Numbered from the stretch's first letter, positions 17,747 to 25,407 are shown. The stretch is DNA of 34,462 bases from an uncultured Bacteroidales bacterium (GCA_905235135.1 CAJOKR010000049.1:1-34462); one strand, 5' to 3'. Notes: generated by a model from the sequence alone, not told the origin. Program-made: numbers and translations.

Positions 17747-18473
17747 ATGACAATCAACCTGAAATCTCATATTCCAAACACGATAACCTGCCTGAATCTG
17801 GTATGTGGCTGCTTCTCCATCATGTCCTCGCTGAACGGCAACCTGACCTTCGCGGGCATCTGGATCGTGACGGCCAATCTTCGACTTCTGTGACGGTCTC
17901 AGCGCCCGTCTGCTGCACGTCGCCTCCGACATCGGCAAGGAGCTCGATTCTCTCTCCGATGTGGTTTCTTTCGGGGTCGCCCCGACGATGATCGCCTACA
18001 AGTGGCTCACCATCTGCTATCTGCAGATGGCACCCGCCGCGCAGACGACCTTTGCCTCATACATGACCTACTTGGTGTTCCTCGTGCCGGCACTCTCGGC
18101 GGTGCGACTGGCAAAGTTCAATCTTGATACGGAACAAACTGAGAAATTCATCGGGATGCCGACGCCGGCCAATGCCCTGTTTTTGGGCTTCATTCCCGCC
18201 GCAGCCGAGCATATCGCCATCCTCAACAACTTTTGGGTGGTGCTCCTTTTCGCCATCTTCTTCGCCATCCTGCTGGTTAGCCCAATCAACATGATCTCCC
18301 TGAAATTCAAGAACTTCAAACTCACAGGCATGAACATCGCCCGCTTTCTGATTCTGCTGGTCGGCATCATCCTTTTCCTTGTTTTCAAGTTGGGCGCGTT
18401 CCCGCTGATCATCTTCGGCTACCTGCTCATCTCCATATTTTATCACACTTTAACGAATTTGGACGTATTATGA
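17747..18473 (+). CDS. pssA: CDP-diacylglycerol-serine O-phosphatidyltransferase, with a frameshift
   Basis: This inner-membrane enzyme makes phosphatidylserine, the precursor of phosphatidylethanolamine. The first frame from 17747 begins 'MTINLKSHIPNTITCLNLVC', the usual PssA N-terminus. After '...AGIWIVTAN' (about 17878) the frame is lost. The correct continuation 'IFDFCDGLSARLLHVA' lies in another frame and runs to 18473. That part has the complete CDP-alcohol phosphotransferase motif: DG at 17892, AR, G, and two further Asp ('DGLSAR...GKELDSLSD'). Several transmembrane helices follow. A 2-base loss, or 1-base gain, at 17875-17883 explains the break. The gene is normally essential and the motif is intact, so I suspect a sequence error. 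The stop overlaps the next ATG. Confidence 0.85.
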
Positions 18474-19057
18474 AGTATAAATCATTGGCATTATATTGCG
18501 GTTCTTCCACAGGCAAAAATCCCGCATACGCACAGGAAGCGGCGCGTTTTGGCAAGTTGTGCGCCCTGAAGCAGCTGACGCTCTATTACGGAGGTGGTTC
18601 TATCGGGCTGATGGGAGCTGCGGCCGAGGCTTCGCTCAATCACGGGGGGAAAGTCATCGGGGTTGCCCCGGATTTTTTCGCCCAGGGCGAGGTACTGGCC
18701 ACCAATCTCACCGAGATGATCATGGTAAAGACAATGAGCGAGCGCAAGCAGCTTTTGGAAGAAAGAGCCGATGCGTTTGTGGTTTTCCCCGGCGGCTACG
18801 GCACGATGGACGAGCTTTTCGAAATGGTCACGGACGCGCAGTTGGGACTTCATTTCAAACCCATCGCCATCTATAACTATATGGGATTCTACGACTTGCT
18901 GATTCAACAATTAGACAAGTTTATGGAAGAGGGCTTTCTGCGTCCGTTCCACCGCAACTTGCTGATTCATGCGGAGAATCTGGATGAACTGTTCTACAAA
19001 TTGGAGGTTTACGAAAACACCAATGACCATACTTGGTTGGAGAAAATCAAACACTAA
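18470..19057 (+). CDS. LOG family protein (TIGR00730-type Rossmann fold)
   Basis: This 195-residue protein belongs to the LOG ('lonely guy') family. Members hydrolyse nucleoside 5'-monophosphates, including cytokinin ribotides, to base and ribose phosphate. The phosphate-binding 'YYGGGSIGLMGA' is at residues ~39-50. The family signature 'PGGYGTMDELFE' is at 107-118, with the catalytic Arg/Lys region 'MSERKQLLEERADAFVVF' before it. The start overlaps the pssA stop (ATGA), so the two are coupled. The physiological substrate in bacteria like this one is uncertain. Confidence 0.92.
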   Translation: MKYKSLALYCGSSTGKNPAYAQEAARFGKLCALKQLTLYYGGGSIGLMGAAAEASLNHGGKVIGVAPDFFAQGEVLATNLTEMIMVKTMSERKQLLEERADAFVVFPGGYGTMDELFEMVTDAQLGLHFKPIAIYNYMGFYDLLIQQLDKFMEEGFLRPFHRNLLIHAENLDELFYKLEVYENTNDHTWLEKIKH

Positions 19058-19069
19058 AATCTTGACAGC

Positions 19070-20230
19070 ATGTTATTTAAGGATGTCTTAGTCGATTCCG
19101 AACTCAAACAGAAACTCATTGACCTCGCCCGTCAGGGGAGAGCGGCGCACGCGCAGTTTTTCCTGGCACAACCCGGCAGTCATGCGCTTGCGCTTGCAAT
19201 TGCCTACGGACAATATCTCTGCTGCGAAAATCCCGGCGAGCACGACTCCTGTGGCGAATGTCCGTCATGCAAGCAGTTTGCCAAATTGTCACATCCCGAC
19301 CTGCACCTCTATTTCCCCAACTGTACGACTAAATCCGTGAAAAAAGACCCCGATTCGAGCCAGTTCATCAACGAATTTCGGGATTTTGTGCTGAAAAATG
19401 ACTTCCATGTCGATATTAACGGGTGGCTGAATGTATTAGAGGGCGAGAACAAGCAGGCCAGCATCAACATCCGCGACTGTTCCGACATTTTGCGGCACAA
19501 CAACACGCGCTCGCATCAGGACGGCTACAAAATCTATGTCCTTTGGTGCATGGACCGTCTGTATCACACCGCCGCCCCGAAATTGCTGAAGACCCTCGAA
19601 GAACCCGAGCCAAACTCCGTGTTCCTCCTCATTTCGGAGGAGCCAGACAAAATCCTGAACACCATCCTGTCGCGCACGCAGCTCGTGAAGATTCCCCGTC
19701 TGACTGATGCGGACATCGCCCAGAAGTTGCAACTAACTTACCCGGATCTCACCCCCGAGGAGGCATCCGACATCGCTATTTTAGCCGACGGCAACTACAA
19801 CAAGGCTATCCACATTGTGACGGACAACGAGGACCAACGGGTGCTGTTGCAGCAATTCGAGGTGGTTTTCGACAGCATCACCGCGTTGGCGCAGAACAAG
19901 CCGTTGGCCACGGTACAGTACGACCAGGCGCAGTCGGTGCTCACGGAAGTGGTTGGCAAAGGTCGCGAATATCAGAAGCAGTACCTCCAGCTGATGCTGC
20001 GTATGTTGCGGAACATTCTGATGCTGAATACCAACAATCCGCAGATGCTGAAGGTAACCCATCAGGAGCAATCCGTCCTTGACAAATACCGCGGAATTCT
20101 CCATCTTAAGCAGGTTTCCGCCATAACAGCCCTCTGCAACGAAGCCCTCTACCACATCGCCCGCAACGGCAACACCTCCCTCATTCTGACCGATTTGTAT
20201 TTCAATTTAGTGAAGGAGTTTAGGGGTTAA
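19070..20230 (+). CDS. holB: DNA polymerase III delta' subunit
   Basis: This 386-residue clamp-loader AAA+ protein is related to DnaX. A zinc-binding cluster with Cys at ~51/52, 61, 64 and 67 ('DSCGECPSCKQF') is followed by 'SHPDLHLYFP'. The sensor region reads 'KIYVLWCMDRLYHTAAPKLL' then 'KTLEEPEPNSVFLLIS', and the arginine-finger motif reads 'ILSRTQLVKIP'. The Walker A site is degenerate ('AQPGSHALALA', without GKS). This is expected for delta', which does not hydrolyse ATP. It lies 12 bases after the LOG gene and is probably in the same operon. Confidence 0.92.
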   Translation: MLFKDVLVDSELKQKLIDLARQGRAAHAQFFLAQPGSHALALAIAYGQYLCCENPGEHDSCGECPSCKQFAKLSHPDLHLYFPNCTTKSVKKDPDSSQFINEFRDFVLKNDFHVDINGWLNVLEGENKQASINIRDCSDILRHNNTRSHQDGYKIYVLWCMDRLYHTAAPKLLKTLEEPEPNSVFLLISEEPDKILNTILSRTQLVKIPRLTDADIAQKLQLTYPDLTPEEASDIAILADGNYNKAIHIVTDNEDQRVLLQQFEVVFDSITALAQNKPLATVQYDQAQSVLTEVVGKGREYQKQYLQLMLRMLRNILMLNTNNPQMLKVTHQEQSVLDKYRGILHLKQVSAITALCNEALYHIARNGNTSLILTDLYFNLVKEFRG

Positions 20231-20259
20231 ACGGTTACACGGTTACACGGCTATGTGGG

Positions 20260-20277
20260 GGCGAATAATTATTCGCC
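20260..20277 (+). repeat. Palindrome core, GGGGCGAATAA subtype, upstream of batD
   Basis: GGCGAATAATTATTCGCC is a perfect 18-base palindrome and the core of the 28-base family. Its flanks have decayed (GTGGG to the left, TATGG to the right). It lies between holB and the sigma-54-like site. Confidence 0.82.
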
Positions 20278-20300
20278 TATGGGGGGATGATATACAATAA

Positions 20301-20316
20301 AGGCACGGTTTTTGCG
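20301..20316 (+). promoter_or_regulatory. Sigma-54-like promoter of the BatD gene
   Basis: AGGCACGGTTTTTGCG matches the sigma-54 consensus except at its first and last bases. The GG (20302-20303) and GC (20314-20315) have the correct 12-base spacing. The predicted start near 20327 is 19 bases before the ATG at 20346. Confidence 0.55.
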
Positions 20317-20345
20317 TTATAGCGACCGCAAAAAAAAATTTGAAT

Positions 20346-21743
20346 ATGAGACGTAATATCCTATTGATTGTGTCGCTGTTTTTGTTGGGCGGTTTTTATA
20401 TGGCGAATGCCCAAGACGAATCCGTCTGTACCGCCAAAGCACCGGCGGAAGTGGTTGTGAACCAGCAGTTTCAATATACCGTGACGACCTCTGAGAAGGG
20501 TACGATTTTGGATACCGACTTCGGAAAATTCGAGTTTGTGGGTGGACCGAGCATGGGATCCAGTACCTCCATTTCCATCGCCAACGGGCATACCGAACAA
20601 AGCACGCAATACACTTACACGTACATACTTACATGCAAGCGCGAGGGTACGTTCACGATTCCGGGCGTGTCCATATCCGTGGATGGACGCGTGCTGCGTA
20701 GCAATGCCGTGGAGGTTCGGGTAGTGAAGGCCGGTAAACAGCAACCAAGCCAGCAGCAAGACGACCAGTCGGGATTCTTCCACTTCGACTTTCCCGATTT
20801 TGGTGACTTTTTCGGCAACGACAGACGGCAACAGCCCAAATCGAAATCAGAAAGCGTTGAGTATAAGAACGATATCAAGAAGGAAGATATGTTCGTCAAA
20901 GCGGAAATTGCCCAAGCCGAAGCATGGCAGGGTGAGGCCGTGGTGGTGACACATAAGCTCTACATCAAGCAGGACATTCGGGGGTATGACATCGCCCGCG
21001 CCAACTATGCCGCCACCGACGCACTTTGGCTTGACCGCTTGGACAACAGCTACAGCGAGGAATCGACCGAGACCATCAAGGGCGAGCGTTACCACGTCTA
21101 TACCCTCCTGCAGACGGCGGCCTATCCGCTGAAAACCGGCAAAGTGACCATCCCGAAACTCGACCTCATTGTGCGCATCGGGGTGCCCGCCACGGTTCAC
21201 AACCCGTTCTGGGGCGACATGACAACCACCCGCGCCAAGGATTTCCGGCTGACCTCCAACGACCTGACTCTCAAAGTGAAACCGCTTCCGGGTGCCCGCA
21301 ACGACGGCAAAACGGAAACAGTCGGTCATTTTGACATTTCCGCCTCCATCAACAAGACGGAAGTACGTGTAAATCAGTCGTTCACGCTCACCGTAACGGT
21401 TTCCGGTAACGGCAATCTCCACCATATTGAGGCCAAAGACTTGAACATTGAATTCCCCACCGACTGTGATGTCACCTATCCGCGTGTCAGTCAACGCATT
21501 GGCGCGAAGGGCAACCTTGTGAGCGGCAGCAAGACCTTCCAGTTCACGCTGATTCCGCGCTCCGAGGGCGAATATTTCATCCCCGGCGCCACCTTCACCT
21601 ACTACGATGACGAGACGCAGACCTACAAGACCATCACCACACAGGATTTCCGACTTGACGTAAAGCCCGGCAGCATCTCCACCCCGAAAGACGAAGAGGA
21701 GAATGCCCCATCGAAGCCGAAGGGGAAGGTGTATAAAATTTAG
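20346..21743 (+). CDS. batD: BatD family protein, short form
   Basis: The 465-residue protein has a signal peptide ('MRRNILLIVSLFLLGGFYMA'). Several beta-rich modules of the BatD (Bacteroides aerotolerance, DUF-type) family follow: 'VVVNQQFQYTVTTSEKG', 'FVGGPSMGSSTSI', 'YTYILTCKREGTFTIPG', then 'AEAWQGEAVVVTHKLYIK' and 'SGNGNLHHIEAKDL'. A Gln/Phe/Asp-rich stretch lies near 140-170. Bat proteins are envelope proteins linked to stress tolerance. BatD homologues I know are longer and end in a transmembrane helix. This one stops at 'KGKVYKI' with no such helix, right before the heptamer array, so it may be truncated or a soluble paralogue. No batA, batB, batC or batE neighbours are present. The ATG at 20346 is chosen over a TTG at 20340. 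Confidence 0.82.
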   Translation: MRRNILLIVSLFLLGGFYMANAQDESVCTAKAPAEVVVNQQFQYTVTTSEKGTILDTDFGKFEFVGGPSMGSSTSISIANGHTEQSTQYTYTYILTCKREGTFTIPGVSISVDGRVLRSNAVEVRVVKAGKQQPSQQQDDQSGFFHFDFPDFGDFFGNDRRQQPKSKSESVEYKNDIKKEDMFVKAEIAQAEAWQGEAVVVTHKLYIKQDIRGYDIARANYAATDALWLDRLDNSYSEESTETIKGERYHVYTLLQTAAYPLKTGKVTIPKLDLIVRIGVPATVHNPFWGDMTTTRAKDFRLTSNDLTLKVKPLPGARNDGKTETVGHFDISASINKTEVRVNQSFTLTVTVSGNGNLHHIEAKDLNIEFPTDCDVTYPRVSQRIGAKGNLVSGSKTFQFTLIPRSEGEYFIPGATFTYYDDETQTYKTITTQDFRLDVKPGSISTPKDEEENAPSKPKGKVYKI

Positions 21744-21890
21744 TTTAAGGTTTAAGGTTTAGGGTTTAAGGTTTAGGGTTTAAGGTTTAAGGTTTAAGGT
21801 TTAGGGTTTAGGGTTTAAGGTTTAGGGTTTAAGGTTTAGGGTTTAAGGTTTAGGGTTTAAGGTTTAGGGTTTAAGGTTTAGGGTTTAAGA
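21744..21890 (+). repeat. 21-unit TTTARGG heptamer tandem array
   Basis: The array starts on the base after the batD stop codon and runs without interruption for 21 units of 7 bases. The units are TTTAAGG or TTTAGGG, alternating regularly from unit 11 to unit 20. The last unit is TTTAAGA. There are no spacers and no coding potential. It ends 7 bases before a palindromic repeat. Confidence 0.97.
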
Positions 21891-21897
21891 GACGGTT

Positions 21898-21947
21898 GTA
21901 GGGGCGAATAATTATTTGCCCAAAACAGGCGATAATTATTCGTCCCC
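21898..21947 (+). repeat. Two half-decayed palindrome copies, GGGGCGAATAA subtype
   Basis: GTAGGGGCGAATAATTATTT is followed by GCCC (21898-21921), and a second partial unit GGCGATAATTATTCGTCCCC lies at 21928-21947. The outer arms can pair with each other, forming one larger hairpin. The second unit overlaps the 3' end of the minus-strand methyltransferase gene and supplies its last codons and TAA stop. Confidence 0.82.
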
Positions 21948-23198
21948 GATTTTATGTGTTTGCAGGATGACCTTCGAACCATTCCAAAGCGTGCATCCGA
22001 ATAAGTAAGACTCATTCCCATCTTTGATTTTCAGCGTTTTCCGTAATTCTTCCGCCGTTAACGGGAAATTGCGCACGGCGATGCTGGCGCTTTCGAGCTG
22101 CGAGAGTTCCTTAGCTGTTTTTCGCGGGTGGAACTCGAGCAAAGTCTCAATGCGGAAAATGCGGCCCGGAAAATTCTCACGTAATTCATTGGTGGTGAAT
22201 AAGTTAGTGTTTTTCGCCAATTTCGAAATCTGGAACTGTTGCGAAAGGGCATTGAAAATGCCGGCCTTCATCACGGCAGCGTTGGGTTCGTAGAGGTAAG
22301 TGCCCAATTCCGTGGCGATGTGAGGTGGGGTGGTGCGTTCGGTTTCAAGAGTGGTTTCAACACGGGTAATGGCGTTTTTGTTAATATCGACGGCAACGAT
22401 GGTTGGGTTCATTATGGCGATATCCGTTTCGATTGGGTCCGTTGTAGAGACGCGGCGCATTGCGTCTCTACAGGTGCCGTTAATCATTTCGTTTCCCGTT
22501 TTCAACAAAAACACCACCTCCTTGCATTCCCCTTCCACGGCCACCACGTGCACGGCGTATGTCTCCGGTAAATCCCGCAATGTTTGGGAAATGTCGATCA
22601 TTGGGGACATTTTGACCATCAAGATGTTACAACGATCCAACAGGGCGGATTTCCATTCGAGGAGGTTGGGGGTGCAGTCCGCCAAGGAGACCACCCGCCG
22701 TCCGTGCGTGTCGCGTCGGGACGGATCCAAGTAGATCATATCCACAGGCTCGATAGCGGCGAGGTTATCCTCCATCGTTCCGTTGACGATATTAACATTG
22801 TTGATATCCAGTACTTTGCAGTTATGTTGAAAAAGTTCGCATAGTTCCTGTTGTGGTTCCACGTAGTAGCCTTTCCCGAACTTTTTAGCGAATGCGGCGG
22901 TATCGACCCCGAACCCGCCGCTGAAGTCCGCAAACAAATTCCCTTTCACCAAGGATGCCTTATACTCAGCCGTTTGCGACGATGAGCACTGTTCCATGGA
23001 GACCTTTTTCGGGTAAAGGATGCCCTCAATGGCGTACCATTCGGGCAGCTTCTCTTTGGCCTTCTGCCGTCCCGCGATCTGCTGCAGCGCCATGGGCATA
23101 TCCACCTGCGGGTCTTTGGAGGGGTGCAGGGCGAGGTGGGACACGTCGTCGGAGGCGTGGGCGGAGATGTAGTGTTGGGTGGGTTCGTTAATGTTCAT
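21936..23198 (-). CDS. THUMP-like, class I SAM-dependent methyltransferase (PG_1098 type)
   Basis: This 420-residue protein is typical of Bacteroidota. An N-terminal helical region is followed by a Rossmann methyltransferase domain. Its SAM motif I is 'FADFSGGFGVDTAAFAKKFG' (~89-108), the acidic motif II is 'YYVEPQ', and the catalytic-type motif is 'YLDPSRRD' (~156-163). The C-terminal half holds the PG_1098 ferredoxin-like and THUMP-like domains. DPSRRD plus the THUMP-like part suggests RNA methylation; the target is unknown. A 28-base palindrome is inserted in frame at 22444-22471 (peptide 'CRDAMRRVST'). The final codons 'GDE' and the stop come from another repeat copy. A TACCTTTG -7 box lies at 23374-23381. 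Confidence 0.87.
   Translation of the reverse strand: MNINEPTQHYISAHASDDVSHLALHPSKDPQVDMPMALQQIAGRQKAKEKLPEWYAIEGILYPKKVSMEQCSSSQTAEYKASLVKGNLFADFSGGFGVDTAAFAKKFGKGYYVEPQQELCELFQHNCKVLDINNVNIVNGTMEDNLAAIEPVDMIYLDPSRRDTHGRRVVSLADCTPNLLEWKSALLDRCNILMVKMSPMIDISQTLRDLPETYAVHVVAVEGECKEVVFLLKTGNEMINGTCRDAMRRVSTTDPIETDIAIMNPTIVAVDINKNAITRVETTLETERTTPPHIATELGTYLYEPNAAVMKAGIFNALSQQFQISKLAKNTNLFTTNELRENFPGRIFRIETLLEFHPRKTAKELSQLESASIAVRNFPLTAEELRKTLKIKDGNESYLFGCTLWNGSKVILQTHKIGDE
22444..22471 (-). repeat. 28-base palindrome, GAGACGC subtype, inside the THUMP-like methyltransferase gene
   Basis: GTAGAGACGC, 8 central bases and GCGTCTCTAC form the element. On the coding strand it reads as 'CRDAMRRVST' with no stop. 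It falls between the methyltransferase domain and the C-terminal domains, a likely loop. Confidence 0.88.
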
Positions 23199-23373
23199 AG
23201 TGTTCTTTGTTTATGTCATAGGGCTCGACTTCGCCTTACCATAGGTTAACATAGGTCGGGATTTCAGTCCTTCCGTCATTTCCTAATTTCCCACAAGGTG
23301 GAGGGATATATTTTCTATTGTATTCATAATCAAAGTATTGGTGTAGTCACCATGATGGTTGGGGACTGGGGTG

Positions 23374-23381
23374 CAAAGGTA
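23374..23381 (-). promoter_or_regulatory. -7 box of the methyltransferase gene
   Basis: On the minus strand TACCTTTG matches TAnnTTTG, about 175 bases before the start at 23198. The rest of the 23199-23483 gap shows no gene or strong structure. Confidence 0.4.
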
Positions 23382-23483
23382 GGAAAAATATCACCTCGCC
23401 GTGCTGTTTCTTAGTTGTTGCATCGTTCTATCCAAGTCGTTCACGATTATAGGCAATTACTATAGACTTGAGAACTTAAAAAG

Positions 23484-24239
23484 TTACAATTGTTTGGTGA
23501 ACTTACAATGCGGATAATTGCTGCAGCCATAAAAATCCCCATATTTCCCAACACGCAACACTAACTTTCCACCACAGTGCGGACAGCGACCGTTGGAAAT
23601 GGATACGTCATGCATAGATATCTGTTTTCGAACATTTTGGACATGTTGTTTTCGTGTATCTTTAGATTCGATATTAGCTTCCATCAAAGTGTCGTATACG
23701 TGCTGCGCCTGCTCGACAGTAATCTTTTTCTGTGAATAGGAACGTATCACCCTGTTAATTTGGTTCAAATATACAACATTGTCTAAGGATTGGTTTTTAA
23801 GCGTGGCTTTTCTGGAAAAGGCGACGATGGAAACAAACACATTAGAGGGCAGGTCTTTGAGCAATTGTTTGAGTGCTCTGATATGACCTTGATTCTGTCG
23901 TAAGGGGTTATACAATTGATATTTGTTGCCATAAATGTTTTGAGTCCAAAAATCGCTGTTTGCCCCGCCATATATCCAGCCCTTATAGTTCTTGGTCTCA
24001 ATGACAAATATACCATATTCCGACACTACCACATGGTCAATCTGAGTAGTTTGCCCATTGTTGCTGATAAAAAGATTGTTGATAATTTTGTACTTTTCTG
24101 AAGACAGCATCCGGAGTCTCAATTTCACATTTAGCTCACCCTTTTTTCCTCGGACAAAAGCAACTAGTGGTTTTCTGAGAATAAGTATCAATGGAATAAG
24201 AGCAAGAAAGATTATTAATGCAACTGTTTCAGACATCAT
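23484..24239 (-). CDS. NERD-domain membrane protein with C4 topoisomerase-type zinc finger
   Basis: This 251-residue protein has an N-terminal transmembrane helix (residues ~6-22, 'VALIIFLALIPLILILRK'). A NERD (nuclease-related) domain follows, with 'GKKGELNVKLRL', 'TTQIDHVVVSEYGIFVIETK' (QIDH 66-69, ExK 81-83) and 'GWIYGG'. These acidic/Lys positions resemble the (D/E)xK nuclease core. The C-terminus is a topoisomerase-I-like C4 zinc finger: CPHCGG, then 'YGCSNYPHC'. Nuclease activity is predicted for the family but not proven here. It is transcribed divergently from the four-helix-suffix gene, which carries the same kind of zinc finger. A decayed paralogue lies at 4457-4702. Confidence 0.9.
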   Translation of the reverse strand: MMSETVALIIFLALIPLILILRKPLVAFVRGKKGELNVKLRLRMLSSEKYKIINNLFISNNGQTTQIDHVVVSEYGIFVIETKNYKGWIYGGANSDFWTQNIYGNKYQLYNPLRQNQGHIRALKQLLKDLPSNVFVSIVAFSRKATLKNQSLDNVVYLNQINRVIRSYSQKKITVEQAQHVYDTLMEANIESKDTRKQHVQNVRKQISMHDVSISNGRCPHCGGKLVLRVGKYGDFYGCSNYPHCKFTKQL

Positions 24240-24257
24240 TACTAATTATTCAATCCG

Positions 24258-24265
24258 CAAAAATA
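24258..24265 (-). promoter_or_regulatory. -7 box of the NERD gene
   Basis: On the minus strand TATTTTTG matches the -7 consensus, 18 bases before the start codon. The 24266-24530 interval between the divergent promoters is AT-rich and shows no gene. Confidence 0.6.
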
Positions 24266-24533
24266 GCAAAATAACGGAATATAATTTGCATTGTTCAAGA
24301 AATTTTCTGCACATGGCCCCAAAAAGATCATTGAGGTTCTATCAAGTCAGCAGAAGAGTTTGTTTCATCTGCAATCACTCAGCGCCATTCCTTATCAAAT
24401 ATCTTCATACAAAATGATAAAATCGCACCATCCTCCCAAATCCACAAATTGTTTTTAACTATTACGCTCTGATCAGTTAACATACATACTACAATAAGCT
24501 GTAATCCAGTCAGATAAAAATTTCGCAAAACCC

Positions 24534-24564
24534 TTGACAATTGCTCCGTCTTGTTGTATCTTTG
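24534..24564 (+). promoter_or_regulatory. Promoter of the four-helix-suffix gene
   Basis: TTG (24534-24536), 20 bases, then TATCTTTG (24557-24564) is a good Bacteroidota -33/-7 pair. The ATG at 24608 is 43 bases downstream. Confidence 0.7.
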
Positions 24565-24607
24565 CCGCCTGAAATTAATTAAACCTACAAACGAAATTTA
24601 AACCGTT

Positions 24608-25351
24608 ATGGAAATAAGAAGATTAGGTTACTATTGGTTAGACACCTGGGTGTTGGCAAATGTGATACAGCTGGCTACGCAGGATTTCTGTATGCGTTAC
24701 CTTAACCGCAAAAACGACCCGTGTGGCCGTCAATACGACCAAATGACACAGGCGGCTCGGTCAGTGCCCGCCAACATCGCAGAGGGCAGTTCGCGCCGCT
24801 CCACTTCCAAGGAAATGGAGATGAAGCTTACCGATGTGGCACGCGCGAGCCTCGCCGAGCTGGCTAACGACTATCTAAACTGGCTGCTGCGAGGGGAGGA
24901 TGTGCCCTGGTCGGCGAAGTCGGAGGAACACAAGGCCGTCACAGCCGTTCAGCTCGACCCGCCCACCTACAAAGACGATGTGCAACATCTGAGCAGCATC
25001 CACATCCTGCAGCAGAAGCGGAAATTCGACCGGTGGCTCCGTTCAGGAAACCCTACACTGGAGGCCAACTGCCTGCTGGTCCTTTGCAACCGCCTTATTA
25101 TGATGCTGCGCAAGCAGCTAAAAAACCAGCTAGCCACTTTCAAGGAGGAGGGCGGTTTCTCCGAGGCCCTTACCGCTGACCGGCTTGCCTACCGCGCGGC
25201 GCAAAGCGTCCAAGCGGACGCCCCGAAATGCCCGAAATGCGGCAAACCCATGATCAAGCGAGTTGCCAAGAGGGGATTAAACGCAGGAAACGAATTCTGG
25301 AGCTGCAGCGGTTATCCGGAGTGCAAAGGAACGAGGAGTTTGAAAGGGTAG
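24608..25351 (+). CDS. Four helix bundle suffix domain protein with C4 zinc finger
   Basis: The 247-residue protein begins like the 23S rRNA-intervening-sequence/S23 four-helix-bundle family: 'LATQDFCMRYLNRKNDP', then 'RQYDQMTQAARSVPANIAEG' and 'SSRRSTSKEMEMKLTDVARA', and 'ELANDYLNWLLRG'. It is longer than the ~120-residue family core. A second helical region (~140-185) precedes a C-terminal C4 zinc finger ('CPKCGKPMIKRV' then 'FWSCSGYPECKG'). This matches the 'four helix bundle suffix domain' architecture. The molecular function is unknown. The shared zinc-finger type and the divergent position next to the NERD gene suggest a functional link, which is inference. The start follows a good promoter. 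Confidence 0.85.
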   Translation: MEIRRLGYYWLDTWVLANVIQLATQDFCMRYLNRKNDPCGRQYDQMTQAARSVPANIAEGSSRRSTSKEMEMKLTDVARASLAELANDYLNWLLRGEDVPWSAKSEEHKAVTAVQLDPPTYKDDVQHLSSIHILQQKRKFDRWLRSGNPTLEANCLLVLCNRLIMMLRKQLKNQLATFKEEGGFSEALTADRLAYRAAQSVQADAPKCPKCGKPMIKRVAKRGLNAGNEFWSCSGYPECKGTRSLKG

Positions 25352-25362
25352 TGTTGGTGTTG

Positions 25363-25407
25363 TCGAAATATCAAAATTTCGATTTTTCGAAATAATTGAT
25401 ATTTCGA
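25363..25407. terminator. Bidirectional hairpin between convergent genes
   Basis: TCGAAATATCAA (25363-25374) and its exact reverse complement (25396-25407) enclose a second small palindrome around ATTTCGA/TCGAAAT. It lies between the convergent four-helix-suffix and mfd genes, 12 bases after one stop and 8 bases after the other, and probably ends both transcripts. Confidence 0.6.

Noticed and set aside
19070-20230. Degenerate Walker A in the clamp-loader gene as a sign of inactivation
   Set aside because: Delta' subunits normally lack a functional P-loop; the rest of the protein is conserved.
20221-20250. GGTTACAC direct repeats after holB
   Set aside because: Only two adjacent copies plus a loose match near 31565; too short to call a repeat family.
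21744-21890. Heptamer array as a CRISPR array or true telomere
   Set aside because: There are no spacers, units are 7 bases, and it lies internally between genes on what appears to be a chromosome.
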